A stretch of 23,376 bases of DNA from a virus: positions 1-23,376 of IMG/VR virus record IMGVR_UViG_3300034198_012880, one strand, 5' to 3'. The notes beneath the pieces were generated by a model. It was not told the DNA's origin. It saw nothing but the letters and a program-made list of their open reading frames with translations, and did not search any database. Positions 1 to 8,052 of this stretch are shown piece by piece. Numbering within the stretch: the stretch's first letter is position 1; each line of letters starts with the position of its first letter. Both the position numbers and the translations under genes were made by a program.

Positions 1-542
1 ATAGAGGCATTTGGAAACGCTGCACGAAGTGACACCAAAAAGGCTTTGGTTGCATCAAATTCCTGCTTGACTGACCTTTTGCGCGGATCACTCTCAAATC
101 GGCTCACCTGGTGATTGTCTATGAGATCTCCATTGATAAAAATAGTATTAACATTATTTTCAATGCCGTAATCAAGAGCCAAAGTAATGGCTTCAATGTT
201 ATGATAAGGGATGTGTAAATCGGATATCAAAAGTATATTATCGCATCCTTTCGGTAGTATGAATGGCTCTCTTTTCTCTTCATACGATTCAGGCAGATTG
301 TATGGATTTTTTGGTCTATCCTCAATGCGTCTCAAATCATCATGTACTACATATCTATTACTGCTACTTTTATTTTTGCCTTCTATAGATCTGAGTGTTG
401 TGCGTATTGTTTCAACCTGAGGCCATAGGAGTGGATTCTCTTTGTATATCACTCTCGCTAATTTGAGTGATGGCATATCAGGATATTTCCTTCGGTATTC
501 TCTGCAGATGTCAGCCTTGCTCAATTTTTCCGATTTGGCCAT
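1..542 (-). CDS. Calcineurin-like metallophosphoesterase, C-terminus off window
   Basis: The reading frame opens at an ATG at 540-542 and stays open to the window edge, giving 180 residues with the C-terminal part missing. Residues about 1-55 are basic and helical and could bind DNA. Residues 103-143 carry the first half of a calcineurin-like phosphoesterase: the DLH motif (Asp108, His110) after a hydrophobic strand, then GDLID (138-142), which supply metal ligands in this family. The GNHE-type second half would lie beyond base 1. Such enzymes hydrolyse phosphomonoesters or phosphodiesters with two metal ions; the substrate of phage versions is usually unknown. The start lies within the end of the upstream membrane-protein gene (32-base overlap), suggesting coupled translation. 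The family call is firm; the role in the phage, perhaps DNA processing, is inference. Confidence 0.85.
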   Translation of the reverse strand, partial: MAKSEKLSKADICREYRRKYPDMPSLKLARVIYKENPLLWPQVETIRTTLRSIEGKNKSSSNRYVVHDDLRRIEDRPKNPYNLPESYEEKREPFILPKGCDNILLISDLHIPYHNIEAITLALDYGIENNVNTIFINGDLIDNHQVSRFESDPRKRSVKQEFDATKAFLVSLRAAFPNAS

Positions 543-741
543 TAGAGTTAGTTATGAGATTTTTGAGTATGTATCCAACTGATGAGCATAATGCAGTGAC
601 ACCAACTTGCTTCCAAACTATGTCCACAGTACCGCTGTCTAAAGTCTGATAGATGACCTGCAGTGATGATGTCGACGCTGCAACTATCATCCCCTTTACA
701 AAATCATATTGATTAAGTGTCATAAATTTACTTAGCTTCAT
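511..741 (-). CDS. Small membrane protein, candidate holin
   Basis: This 76-residue protein has two moderately hydrophobic segments (about residues 14-32 and 44-62) separated by a short polar stretch containing Asp and Trp-Lys, and a polar C-terminal tail. Size, topology and position after the tail fibre gene match holins, which open the inner membrane at lysis. The segment reading VGYILKNLITNSNGQ resembles small holin-like proteins I associate with Bacteroidota phages. It begins 4 bases inside the preceding gene (ATGA junction) and overlaps the phosphoesterase start. No endolysin is visible nearby, so the lysis role rests on topology and position only. It could instead be a virion-associated or other small inner-membrane protein. 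Confidence 0.55.
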   Translation of the reverse strand: MKLSKFMTLNQYDFVKGMIVAASTSSLQVIYQTLDSGTVDIVWKQVGVTALCSSVGYILKNLITNSNGQIGKIEQG

Positions 742-980
742 AATGGTCTCTTTTGTTCTAATTTTACTAATCTAATCTCATGGTCCTGTAGTATTGGATG
801 GACCTCATTGACCTCTGACCTCAGCTGATTGATATCATTTTTCAGTACCGCATCATCAACGAGTATCTCCTGCGTTTTTTTTTCAATGGAGTCGACTTTA
901 TCGAATAGTCTTTTGCCAAAATAGGAAATGACTCCAATAAGTAAGAAAATTAGTAAATTGGTTAATTCAGCCGATGTCAT
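738..980 (-). CDS. Membrane-anchored coiled-coil protein, possible holin partner
   Basis: An 80-residue protein. Residues about 7-22 form one strongly hydrophobic segment (LLIFLLIGVISYF); the rest is charged with heptad-like spacing of Val, Ile and Leu, predicting a coiled coil from about 28 to 76. One N-terminal membrane anchor plus a coiled coil is seen in phage lysis-cassette proteins (holin accessory proteins, spanin-like proteins). Its start lies just after the fibre gene stop, and it overlaps the next holin-like gene by 4 bases, so the two are probably made together. I see no lipobox and no cleavable signal. Function is inferred from architecture and place only. Confidence 0.5.
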   Translation of the reverse strand: MTSAELTNLLIFLLIGVISYFGKRLFDKVDSIEKKTQEILVDDAVLKNDINQLRSEVNEVHPILQDHEIRLVKLEQKRPL

Positions 981-982
981 TT

Positions 983-2902
983 TTATAGTCCTTTAGATTT
1001 TATCAATTGCATAACCGTTCCAGCATATATGGTCGCTGTGTTACTTGTAACAGTTGCAAATTGCAGCGTTATGCTTCCAGCATTGGCTCCATTGGTGATG
1101 ACACCCTCTAATCTAAATGGCACCTCCACACCTGCTCCCGTTGCAAATACATTCGTGCAAAGAGTATTTACTGATGAATATAATTGCCCCTGTGGAGCTG
1201 TCACCATTAATGCCTGGCCGCCTTGTATGACTGACTTTATACTGCATCCAGTAGGCGCAGCTATGGCAATCTTCATACCTGTTGTGGTTGAAGCTTTTGA
1301 ACAAGTTCCTGCAATCATTATTCTATAAGTTTCATTTGCAGCTATTGGAAATGTCAAATTGGTATTCGTTGCAGTAGTGTTGGATGTGCTGACATCTGAA
1401 GTAAGATGAAAACAAGAAGTATCTTTTCTTGAATATTTTGAAAGCATACTTGCAGTATCACTAATATTTAACTTTAGATTTATTCTGCTTGATAAACTTG
1501 TTGTATCAGATGGCTTGATATAATTGCTGCCTATTGCATTCGTAACGCTTACAGAATGCCAAAGTGAATCGACTCTACTAAATTGTAATAGTGTAGAATC
1601 ATTTGGAACTAAAGGTATTTGGACATCTGATAGCTCATCGAGCTGCCATCCATTCTCAATTTTTAGCTCTATTGTGCCAAATGTAGGATGCGCTCTCGTA
1701 ATTGTTCCAATTTTTACAATATGGTATGGTGCCAATGGCTTTGTAGTTGTGATGCCTCCGGCAGTTGTTGGACTTAAAAATACCACTTGCCCATCGGTGT
1801 ATGATGATGTAGGTAAATTTAGGTTGCCAATGTTTCCAGCTTGTATCACTATGCCACTTGATCCATTAGTAATGTCACTTTCAACCAATGCGAATGTAGC
1901 ATATGAATTGGCCTCAGTATTTGCCTGGGCCAATGCTATGGTTGGCAAATTTGATGAATGCCTACCATTGATATAAACAACGCTGCCCTTAGTGATTGTG
2001 CTGCCCGAATTATTATAAACTGTTGTAACCAATCTTGTTGCTGATGTCACTGTCGCTGATGGTGTTAGTGTGATATCAGTTGTAGTTGATCCCTTTATGA
2101 CTCTAATTGTGCTATCATTTAATTTTGTAACTGAATTTACCCATTTGTTTGTTGTATCAATTTTTCTCAAATAAGTTAATAGCATAGATGCAGTATCACT
2201 GATATTTACTTTCAGATTGATACGATTGCTTAGTGATGATGTATCTATTTTTCTCAGATATTTTGATAACATGGATGCAGTATCACTGATATTTACTTTC
2301 AGATTGATACGATTGCTTAGTGATGTAGTGTCTATTGCGCTGCCCGATGCCCTCACATTTGCCAATGTTGCTAATGTATCGGTTGTTAATGTTGATGTAT
2401 TAGAATTGTATAAATAGAAATTATGTTGACCATTTAATATAGGAGCTAAGCTTGTAGAATTAAAAGAGTATGTCCATGAATTAACTAAAGCAGAAATAAC
2501 TGATCCATATCCGCCAAATGTGCCACTAAATAATGTTATAGCATCTTTAGCAAGTATCAATGAATCAGTGCCATCACCAATAATCATTTGGTTATTTGTT
2601 GTATTGCCTTCATCAGTTACCGACTGCAAATCTTGGCTGCCACCACCACCGCTCACCTCACTCCATCCGGCTGATCTGGTGTATTTATATAACTTATTGT
2701 TGCAGGTATCCATCGCTAATGCGCCATTTTTGACCGTTGAATTGCGTAGCGTAGGTACACCGCAAAATGATGGGATTTGTAGCGTAGAATCGACCACAAT
2801 GCGCTTAAAGCCATATTGGAAAGCTGTCATTGGTGTCAATTGCCCAAATGATGACAAAAAGCTGAATAATGCAATAAATAAAGATAATTTATATTTCGCC
2901 AT
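983..2902 (-). CDS. Tail fibre / receptor-binding protein with signal-peptide-like N-terminus
   Basis: A 639-residue protein rich in Ser, Thr, Asn and Gly, placed at the end of the tail module where host-recognition fibres are encoded. Residues 1-21 look like a Sec signal peptide: basic start, hydrophobic core, and FGQ at 19-21, the usual Bacteroidota cleavage context. A GGGG hinge (85-88) follows, then the motif QDLQSVTDEGN that I associate with Bacteroidota phage and prophage fibre proteins. Two near-identical 29-residue repeats containing SDTASML lie at about 190-248, and a diverged copy near residues 470-490. The C-terminal 110 residues look like a beta-sandwich receptor-binding head ending in AGTVMQLIK. 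It starts 14 bases inside the preceding tail-tube-like gene. Fibre identity is likely; the receptor is unknown. Whether the leader is cleaved in a virion protein is unclear. Confidence 0.7.
   Translation of the reverse strand: MAKYKLSLFIALFSFLSSFGQLTPMTAFQYGFKRIVVDSTLQIPSFCGVPTLRNSTVKNGALAMDTCNNKLYKYTRSAGWSEVSGGGGSQDLQSVTDEGNTTNNQMIIGDGTDSLILAKDAITLFSGTFGGYGSVISALVNSWTYSFNSTSLAPILNGQHNFYLYNSNTSTLTTDTLATLANVRASGSAIDTTSLSNRINLKVNISDTASMLSKYLRKIDTSSLSNRINLKVNISDTASMLLTYLRKIDTTNKWVNSVTKLNDSTIRVIKGSTTTDITLTPSATVTSATRLVTTVYNNSGSTITKGSVVYINGRHSSNLPTIALAQANTEANSYATFALVESDITNGSSGIVIQAGNIGNLNLPTSSYTDGQVVFLSPTTAGGITTTKPLAPYHIVKIGTITRAHPTFGTIELKIENGWQLDELSDVQIPLVPNDSTLLQFSRVDSLWHSVSVTNAIGSNYIKPSDTTSLSSRINLKLNISDTASMLSKYSRKDTSCFHLTSDVSTSNTTATNTNLTFPIAANETYRIMIAGTCSKASTTTGMKIAIAAPTGCSIKSVIQGGQALMVTAPQGQLYSSVNTLCTNVFATGAGVEVPFRLEGVITNGANAGSITLQFATVTSNTATIYAGTVMQLIKSKGL
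2161..2334 (-). repeat. Two tandem 87-bp repeats within the fibre gene
   Basis: Two units (2161-2247 and 2248-2334) are offset by exactly 87 bases, or 29 codons. The most conserved part is an exact 52-base match (2187-2238 against 2274-2325). A third, diverged copy lies at about 1452-1499. Each unit encodes a 29-residue block with SLSNRINLKVNISDTASML. Because the unit is a whole number of codons, gain or loss of copies would keep the frame and change fibre length. Confidence 0.85.
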
Positions 2903-3332
2903 AACTTATATTAGGTGATGATGTGCCTTTGAATGATAATGAAAATGTATTAATATTATCGAAAGAGGCTGTCTCATTGATGGAGGTAATATATCCGAGC
3001 AAATCCTTTTGTAGATAATAATTGCCCGACTGATCAGTCTCATAGTATGTGATTGATATCCGAGTACCGTCATAAATCAAATCATATAACCGCCCCATGT
3101 CAAGCTTGTCGGTGATTGTATCCTGCAAAAAGACGAATCCCTCAATTGTTCCACTTACCTCCGCCGCACCTGGTACCCATGTCTTGAAAGTGCCTCCACT
3201 TGTTATGGATGTCTCAACCATTTCACGGCTAATCTCAAAAGTCACAGATCTGCCACATCCAACAACGACATAATCCGACACCGTCGCATCATAAAATTTA
3301 ATTAATACATCTTTGCCGCTTACTAATGACAT
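2889..3332 (-). CDS. Tail-tube-like protein (TP901-1 major tail protein type), third copy of the fold
   Basis: A 147-residue protein whose opening (SGKDVLIKFYD), central ETSITSGG segment and alternating beta strands resemble the TP901-1-type major tail protein family, which forms stacked hexameric rings around the DNA channel. It does not sit with the two main tail proteins at 8538-9439 but between the tail hub gene and the fibre gene. That position suggests a tail-tip ring, a hub-to-fibre adaptor or a tube-initiating ring rather than the bulk tube. Only 3 bases separate it from the hub gene stop, and the fibre gene starts inside its end. The fold call rests on motif resemblance; the specific role is inference. 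Confidence 0.6.
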   Translation of the reverse strand: MSLVSGKDVLIKFYDATVSDYVVVGCGRSVTFEISREMVETSITSGGTFKTWVPGAAEVSGTIEGFVFLQDTITDKLDMGRLYDLIYDGTRISITYYETDQSGNYYLQKDLLGYITSINETASFDNINTFSLSFKGTSSPNISYGEI

Positions 3333-3335
3333 TAT

Positions 3336-5594
3336 TTAGTTTGTATTGTAAATATACTCAAAATTGTAGATACTTTGACCCAAAAATTGATCGATTGTGA
3401 AGTCCTCATAAGCTGCATCATATAGGGTGATGTCAGCCGTCCCCGCCTTATAGTCAATTGACACAGACCCGGTAATAAATCTATTACCTAAATAAACACC
3501 ACTAATCAAATATTTAAAGCATGACAAAGGACTCATAATGTTCTGACTATCTATGCCTTTTATATTTAAAATGGTGCCGTTGAATTTAGTGATTGGGTTG
3601 GCATTTTGGTAAATATTCTCAAATGTTGTCCAAAATCCCAAAGGATGGTCATAAGTGCTACCAAAAGTGCCATAATTCCACACCGTTGTCCTATCTCTTA
3701 TGATGCCTGTTGATGTGTCCAAAAATAAACAGCCTGATTTTGTGTACAGTGGTCCATCATCAAAAGATATTTCCTTGTCACTTATATTTTTAGTTGTGAT
3801 ATTTTGCGATGTTGTGTGAGTGTGTCCGGTTATCTTTTTACTTCCGTTGACTGTTGATGTGATTTCTAGTGATATATTTTGATAATTCATTGGTGATGGC
3901 GTAATATTCCAAGCAACTAAAAATATATTCAATTTGCCATCAATCGGCGTATTATTTGTGACGATATTTACTGAATGCCATTGATTCATGTTGTCACCTG
4001 CTGGAATATTAATTGTAATGCCCCAAGGTGTTGGAGGTATGACCCATTGCCCGCTAGAATTTAGATAATATGTTGTGGTGCCATCAGTAAGCCTCACACC
4101 AAATGTAATATTTGCAGATCCTGGGATTGAGTTCTCACTCTTAAAATCTAACGTATAATTTAGATAATCTCCAAGGTTCAAATAAATATCATTTGATTGA
4201 ATGGATAAAGTATCATTATAAGATGAACCATCGACAACAATAATCCTTTCAAGTTCTTTATTATTCGTATCATATGTCACCCTGACAAATTTATCCGGGT
4301 ATGGTCCGGGACTTAGGTCATAATCATACCAACCTGGCAAATCATACTCAAAAACACTATTACCACCTGCGGCATATGATTGCCTAAATCCGCCTAAATC
4401 ATTGGCATTAGCATTCCATAATAAGTTAGGCAATTGATTATAGTCAAATTTCTCTTTTGTGTATTTATACGGTCTTATAATCGCTTTAAGCCATCCCGAT
4501 TGAATGTCATTGCCATTGCCAATTTGAAAATTGTCATTGGATGCAATTGTACCAATGTAATTCATCTCATAAGAATAAGAAAAGCCGGGGAAGTCCATAC
4601 CATCAGAATCAATGTACTGGAACAGCTCACCCCATCTCACAATGTTCCACCTACCCCGAGCTTGAAATAAAGTTGCATTGAATCGACTCATTAGTAATTG
4701 CAATACATCATAACAGGATAGGTAAGCATCACCACTTTTTAATGATCTGCCATCTATAAAAGTATCATCAAGCCATCTGCCTGTAGTTCCACCGACTGGA
4801 TACAATGCCGTGAATACTTTTGTTATTAATGCGATATTTGTTGATTGGAGGCAAAGTCTGATGACCTCTTTTAATGATATAAAATCATTTAAGTCTATTG
4901 GTGTGCGATAGCTAAATGTCGTTGAATATGATGTTGCTGTTGGCAATATCTCCAACACTGTGATGATATTGCCATACAATAAATCAGTAAATATGCCCGT
5001 AAAAGTATAGGTCCCGGCTAAATCACCGCTATTAATTGTAAACTGTTGACCACTAACAAAATTCACCGTATCAGAGCCTATGGATATACCTGTTACTCCA
5101 CCTGTTGTAGTAACATGAAAAACTGTGATTGAACCGGTTGTCGTTATCGTTCCCCAATTTTGTGATGCCTCGAAAATACTCACATCTTTAAGCAATCCCA
5201 AGTTATCAGTAAATGATAAGTTAATCTCATGTGCTGAGTCTATCTGAACCTCTGAGCAATCATCCTGCACTAAGTATCCGGTGAATAATATTTCATCAGT
5301 TTCTTTTCTTATTAATTCAATGCCAAAGGTATCATCCTCATTGCTAAAAAAGTCACTTAGATGAACATTAGTAAATCCTGCAGCGTTGTGATCAGCAATA
5401 ATACTGACTTTCAATGATGCGCCTTTTATTGGAGCTTTCGGGTCATCTTCCTGCCATTCCTGGACTGCCGGTGACCCATTAAGTAATATTGTAAACTCGT
5501 CACCTGTATAATTTTTTTTATAGATATTAATGCGAAAAGTTAGCAATGAATCAAAGCTATCAAAATCACTTTTGTATATTAATCCGTAACTCAT
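3336..5594 (-). CDS. Tail hub / distal tail protein with inserted beta-sandwich
   Basis: A 752-residue protein encoded directly after the tape measure gene, the standard place for the distal-tail or hub protein that closes the tail tip and carries fibres. Residues 1-130 (INIYKKNYTG..., EWQEDDPKAPIKG, ILFTGYLVQDD) match the N-terminal domain I know from Bacteroidota phage hub proteins, where they form a beta-rich ring like the gp27/Dit hub. Residues about 385-560 look like an inserted jelly-roll or carbohydrate-binding-like domain, rich in aromatic residues, Asn and Thr. The C-terminal part (about 600-752) resembles the second hub half. It begins at the A of the tape measure stop (TAATG, 1-base overlap). 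The insert may bind cell-surface glycans; that is inference. No lysozyme or peptidase motif is seen. Confidence 0.7.
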   Translation of the reverse strand: MSYGLIYKSDFDSFDSLLTFRINIYKKNYTGDEFTILLNGSPAVQEWQEDDPKAPIKGASLKVSIIADHNAAGFTNVHLSDFFSNEDDTFGIELIRKETDEILFTGYLVQDDCSEVQIDSAHEINLSFTDNLGLLKDVSIFEASQNWGTITTTGSITVFHVTTTGGVTGISIGSDTVNFVSGQQFTINSGDLAGTYTFTGIFTDLLYGNIITVLEILPTATSYSTTFSYRTPIDLNDFISLKEVIRLCLQSTNIALITKVFTALYPVGGTTGRWLDDTFIDGRSLKSGDAYLSCYDVLQLLMSRFNATLFQARGRWNIVRWGELFQYIDSDGMDFPGFSYSYEMNYIGTIASNDNFQIGNGNDIQSGWLKAIIRPYKYTKEKFDYNQLPNLLWNANANDLGGFRQSYAAGGNSVFEYDLPGWYDYDLSPGPYPDKFVRVTYDTNNKELERIIVVDGSSYNDTLSIQSNDIYLNLGDYLNYTLDFKSENSIPGSANITFGVRLTDGTTTYYLNSSGQWVIPPTPWGITINIPAGDNMNQWHSVNIVTNNTPIDGKLNIFLVAWNITPSPMNYQNISLEITSTVNGSKKITGHTHTTSQNITTKNISDKEISFDDGPLYTKSGCLFLDTSTGIIRDRTTVWNYGTFGSTYDHPLGFWTTFENIYQNANPITKFNGTILNIKGIDSQNIMSPLSCFKYLISGVYLGNRFITGSVSIDYKAGTADITLYDAAYEDFTIDQFLGQSIYNFEYIYNTN

Positions 5595-7390
5595 TAGGCT
5601 TGTCTGTTATAAGTTTGACCGTATTTTTTATTAGAGAAATAAATGTCCTGACCTCTTAACACTCCAAACACCTCAACGCTATTTCGACCTCCTATCATTG
5701 ATGCTGTCTGAGCTGCAGGAATAACCTGTGAGCCTCTAGGTATGTTGACAAGCTCAGGACCACGCTCACCGACCAACGCCATGCCTCCAGGTGCAAATGT
5801 TGTACCTGTGGCAAAGGCTCTTTTTTTGGTCATTAATGACTTTAAAATAGTACCAGCAATTACCAACCCAACACCTGCAGCTAAAGCGGCGGATGGATTA
5901 GTAAAAAGTGTTTTTTGTGCAATTTGAGTAAGAATAGCAATTTTAATCAATTGCTGTCCTAATTGCTTGATATTATCTCCTAAGCTAGCAAAAACAGCTT
6001 TAAAAGCATCACCAAATGTTAGCTCCCCTGTAATGACTTGTCCAATTGACTCAGCAAAAGTATTAATAGCATCGACAATGGCTGTTGTTTTAAATTCTGC
6101 AAAAGCCTTATTAAAATCATCTTTAGTACGATTGAACCAACTATCAGGCAATTTCAAAGGAGGTATTTTTTGACCTATTTTATTAATATCTAATTTAAAT
6201 AATCCACTTATGTCTATTGGTTTTACTGAGGCAATTTTTTTCTCAACAATTGACGGATACTTTGAAATTATCTCTTGGATCTGTAATTGATTTAATTCAC
6301 TTTTTAATTTTACTACTAAATCAGATTTAGGACTTTGATTGAATTTACTTATTACGCCCTCAATAACACCAAAAAATAATCGGATACGCTCTGTTAGTCT
6401 AGTATCATCGAAGGCAATACCAATATTAACCTGGTCTTTTAATGATTCTCTGAATTTTGCCAAATATTCATCTAATGTCTCTACTTTTTTCTTTTCTTTT
6501 TGTGTTGATCTTTGGCTTTCTACATTTGCTAAAGTTTGCTCCTTTCTAGCTAATTTTAATAATTCAGGATATTTCTCAAGGTCTGCAGTTGTTTTTTTCT
6601 GTTCATCCTTTAAATTTTTCCATTTATCAACTAATGCTTTCGCATCTTCAGTCAATCCGGATGTGGCTTTTGATGCAGCAATAATAGAATAAGGTAAATC
6701 TTCATTGTTTATCCTTAAATTATCATATTCTTTTTCAAGCTCGCTGGTTAATTTTATTAATTCAATAGAATGATCAGCCGTTGCCCTCATTTTTTCATCC
6801 AATGTCTGTACATTGTTTGAAGCATCAAATAAGGATTGAGCGCCTTTGTCAGCATTGTTTATTTTAAAATCTATGGCTCTTATCTTTGATGCTGTATCCA
6901 AAGACATCAATAAAGAATCCAAATTCGTTTTTGCTGAATCTAAATTAAATATAAAATCCTGTGTGCTTTGTGATACTTCATCGATATTTTTTGAAGTAGA
7001 TGACATGCTGCCACTAAATACAACTAATAACGAAGTAACAGCAGAGACAGCCAACCCAAGACCACCAGCTCCAAGCAATCCACCTGCCAATGATTTTAAT
7101 GCCCCACCTGTTGAACCTGTTTCCTGTTTCAATCTGCCAAAGCTCTCAACTAGTGGGTTGATGTTGTTAGCGATACCCATAAATCCAAAAGGAGCATCCT
7201 GCACTATTCGGCTTAAATTAGTTAAAGATTGATTAGCTTGATTAGCCCCTGGCTTTAATTGATTATTTAAAGCATCACCAGCCTTTTTACTTTCCTTAGC
7301 CGTCTGATCTAAAGCCTTATTCGTGTTATCCAAGGCTTTGTTAACCTGGTCAAAACCAACCGCCGACGCTACTATCTCTATATCTGCCAT
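5594..7390 (-). CDS. Tape measure protein
   Basis: A 598-residue protein that sets tail length and is thought to enter the host envelope at DNA injection. Residues 14-30 contain a short internal repeat (NKALDNT / NKALDQT). The segment NLSRIVQDAPFGFMGIANNI (58-77) is one I recognise in Bacteroidota tape measures. A glycine-rich hydrophobic segment spans about 103-126, a long charged coiled-coil region about 150-340, a second hydrophobic segment about 502-520, and the C-terminus has the tape-measure signature GERGPELVNIPRG starting at 547. At roughly 0.15 nm per residue the predicted tail is short, around 90 nm or less. It lies immediately downstream of the frameshifted chaperone pair, as in lambda and many other siphophages. 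No lytic transglycosylase or peptidase domain is evident. Confidence 0.88.
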   Translation of the reverse strand: MADIEIVASAVGFDQVNKALDNTNKALDQTAKESKKAGDALNNQLKPGANQANQSLTNLSRIVQDAPFGFMGIANNINPLVESFGRLKQETGSTGGALKSLAGGLLGAGGLGLAVSAVTSLLVVFSGSMSSTSKNIDEVSQSTQDFIFNLDSAKTNLDSLLMSLDTASKIRAIDFKINNADKGAQSLFDASNNVQTLDEKMRATADHSIELIKLTSELEKEYDNLRINNEDLPYSIIAASKATSGLTEDAKALVDKWKNLKDEQKKTTADLEKYPELLKLARKEQTLANVESQRSTQKEKKKVETLDEYLAKFRESLKDQVNIGIAFDDTRLTERIRLFFGVIEGVISKFNQSPKSDLVVKLKSELNQLQIQEIISKYPSIVEKKIASVKPIDISGLFKLDINKIGQKIPPLKLPDSWFNRTKDDFNKAFAEFKTTAIVDAINTFAESIGQVITGELTFGDAFKAVFASLGDNIKQLGQQLIKIAILTQIAQKTLFTNPSAALAAGVGLVIAGTILKSLMTKKRAFATGTTFAPGGMALVGERGPELVNIPRGSQVIPAAQTASMIGGRNSVEVFGVLRGQDIYFSNKKYGQTYNRQA

Positions 7391-8031
7391 CTATTTTATT
7401 TTTACGTTGTGCCTTTTTAATATTGCCTCATATCTTTCCTTAGTCATTGGAGGCAGTTTCTCAGCCTGTTTATCCTTTGGCAATGGCCAAAAGCTTTCCA
7501 TTGTTCCCACCGCTTTTGTCCCAGCCATCGCCTCAGCAATCCTGTAAGTGCTGAAACGCAACAACCTCGCCGACTCAAGTTTCATTTCTTCATAGCCTTC
7601 GCAGGCCGCATAAAACTCAATCGGCAAGGCCGTATAATATTGATAAGCCGACCAACCAAGCCGACTGAGTGCATACTTTAAGTTATCGAAGCACTGCTCT
7701 CTGATACTTTTTTTTTCTCCTCCTCATTTATCTCATCGCCTTTCTTTACTAAGGTTTTCCAAACCTCAGTCTCAGTCAGAACAGCGCTAACATCATTAAT
7801 CACCTTCTCTTTATTTTCCAACACATCAACCCAATCACACACATTCTCAAATGTGTAGTCAGGCTCCTCTCTCTTCACATAGCTATTTCCTCTCAATCCT
7901 GCATAAAACAAAGCATATACAAAGCCTGTTGTGGTGTTTGAGTCATTATATTGACTCATCAACTCAATAGCTAGCTGATTAAATTTGATGCCTCGCTCTT
8001 TGCCTCCGATTGTGATTTGAATGTAACTCAT
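7391..8031 (-). CDS. Tail assembly chaperone, long form made by -1 frameshift (lambda gpGT analogue)
   Basis: Reading from 8031 in the first frame and slipping back one base on nine A residues (7708-7716) gives a 213-residue fusion: 108 residues shared with the short chaperone, then 105 residues in the -1 frame to the stop at 7391. The -1 frame is open from the slip site and runs through LGWSAYQYYTALPIEFYAA. A separate 78-residue gene starting at a TTG (7625-7627) would cut that conserved-looking region in half and has no good start signal, so the fusion is preferred. In lambda and most siphophages, short and long chaperones bind the tape measure and recruit tail-tube subunits in a fixed ratio; the position just upstream of the tape measure fits. 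The frameshift is predicted from sequence, not shown. Confidence 0.75.
7678..8031 (-). CDS. Tail assembly chaperone, short form (lambda gpG analogue)
   Basis: This 117-residue soluble protein is the unshifted product. Its N-terminus (QITIGGKERGIKFNQLAIEL) and a helical middle resemble phage tail-assembly chaperones, small proteins absent from the mature virion. It ends in an acidic and lysine-rich tail (EEEKKK) encoded over the slippery A run, then ten more residues before the stop at 7678-7680. It starts at an ATG at 8029-8031, 21 bases after the preceding structural gene. In the usual arrangement this short form is made in large excess over the fusion. Family assignment comes from position, size and the frameshift architecture more than from strong sequence motifs. 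Confidence 0.75.
   Translation of the reverse strand: MSYIQITIGGKERGIKFNQLAIELMSQYNDSNTTTGFVYALFYAGLRGNSYVKREEPDYTFENVCDWVDVLENKEKVINDVSAVLTETEVWKTLVKKGDEINEEEKKKVSESSASIT
7708..7716 (-). promoter_or_regulatory. Predicted -1 ribosomal frameshift slippery site
   Basis: Nine consecutive A residues on the coding strand fill three in-frame AAA codons, so the P- and A-site tRNAs-Lys can re-pair perfectly after a -1 slip; the hexamer resembles the A-AAA-AAG site of E. coli dnaX. The next bases (7706-7684) can fold into an imperfect hairpin closed by TATC/GATA with a stem of about eight pairs and two bulges, unusually close to the slip site. The first -1-frame codon is AGT at 7706-7708. Confidence 0.75.
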
Positions 8032-8052
8032 TTGGTTTGATTTGTTTGTTAA

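Noticed and set aside
1524-1976. Plus-strand open frame of 150 codons
   Set aside because: It lies opposite the fibre gene and has no start context or recognisable protein; it follows from the low stop density opposite Ser/Thr/Asn-rich coding.
2520-2918. Plus-strand open frame of 132 codons
   Set aside because: Opposite strand of the fibre N-terminus; no domain, and strand disagrees with every supported gene.
6846-7232. Plus-strand open frame of 128 codons
   Set aside because: Opposite strand of the tape measure gene; composition mirrors that gene.
7391-7627. A separate 78-residue gene starting at TTG 7625-7627
   Set aside because: It would begin in the middle of a segment that continues upstream in the same frame without a stop to the A9 slip site; the frameshift fusion explains it better.
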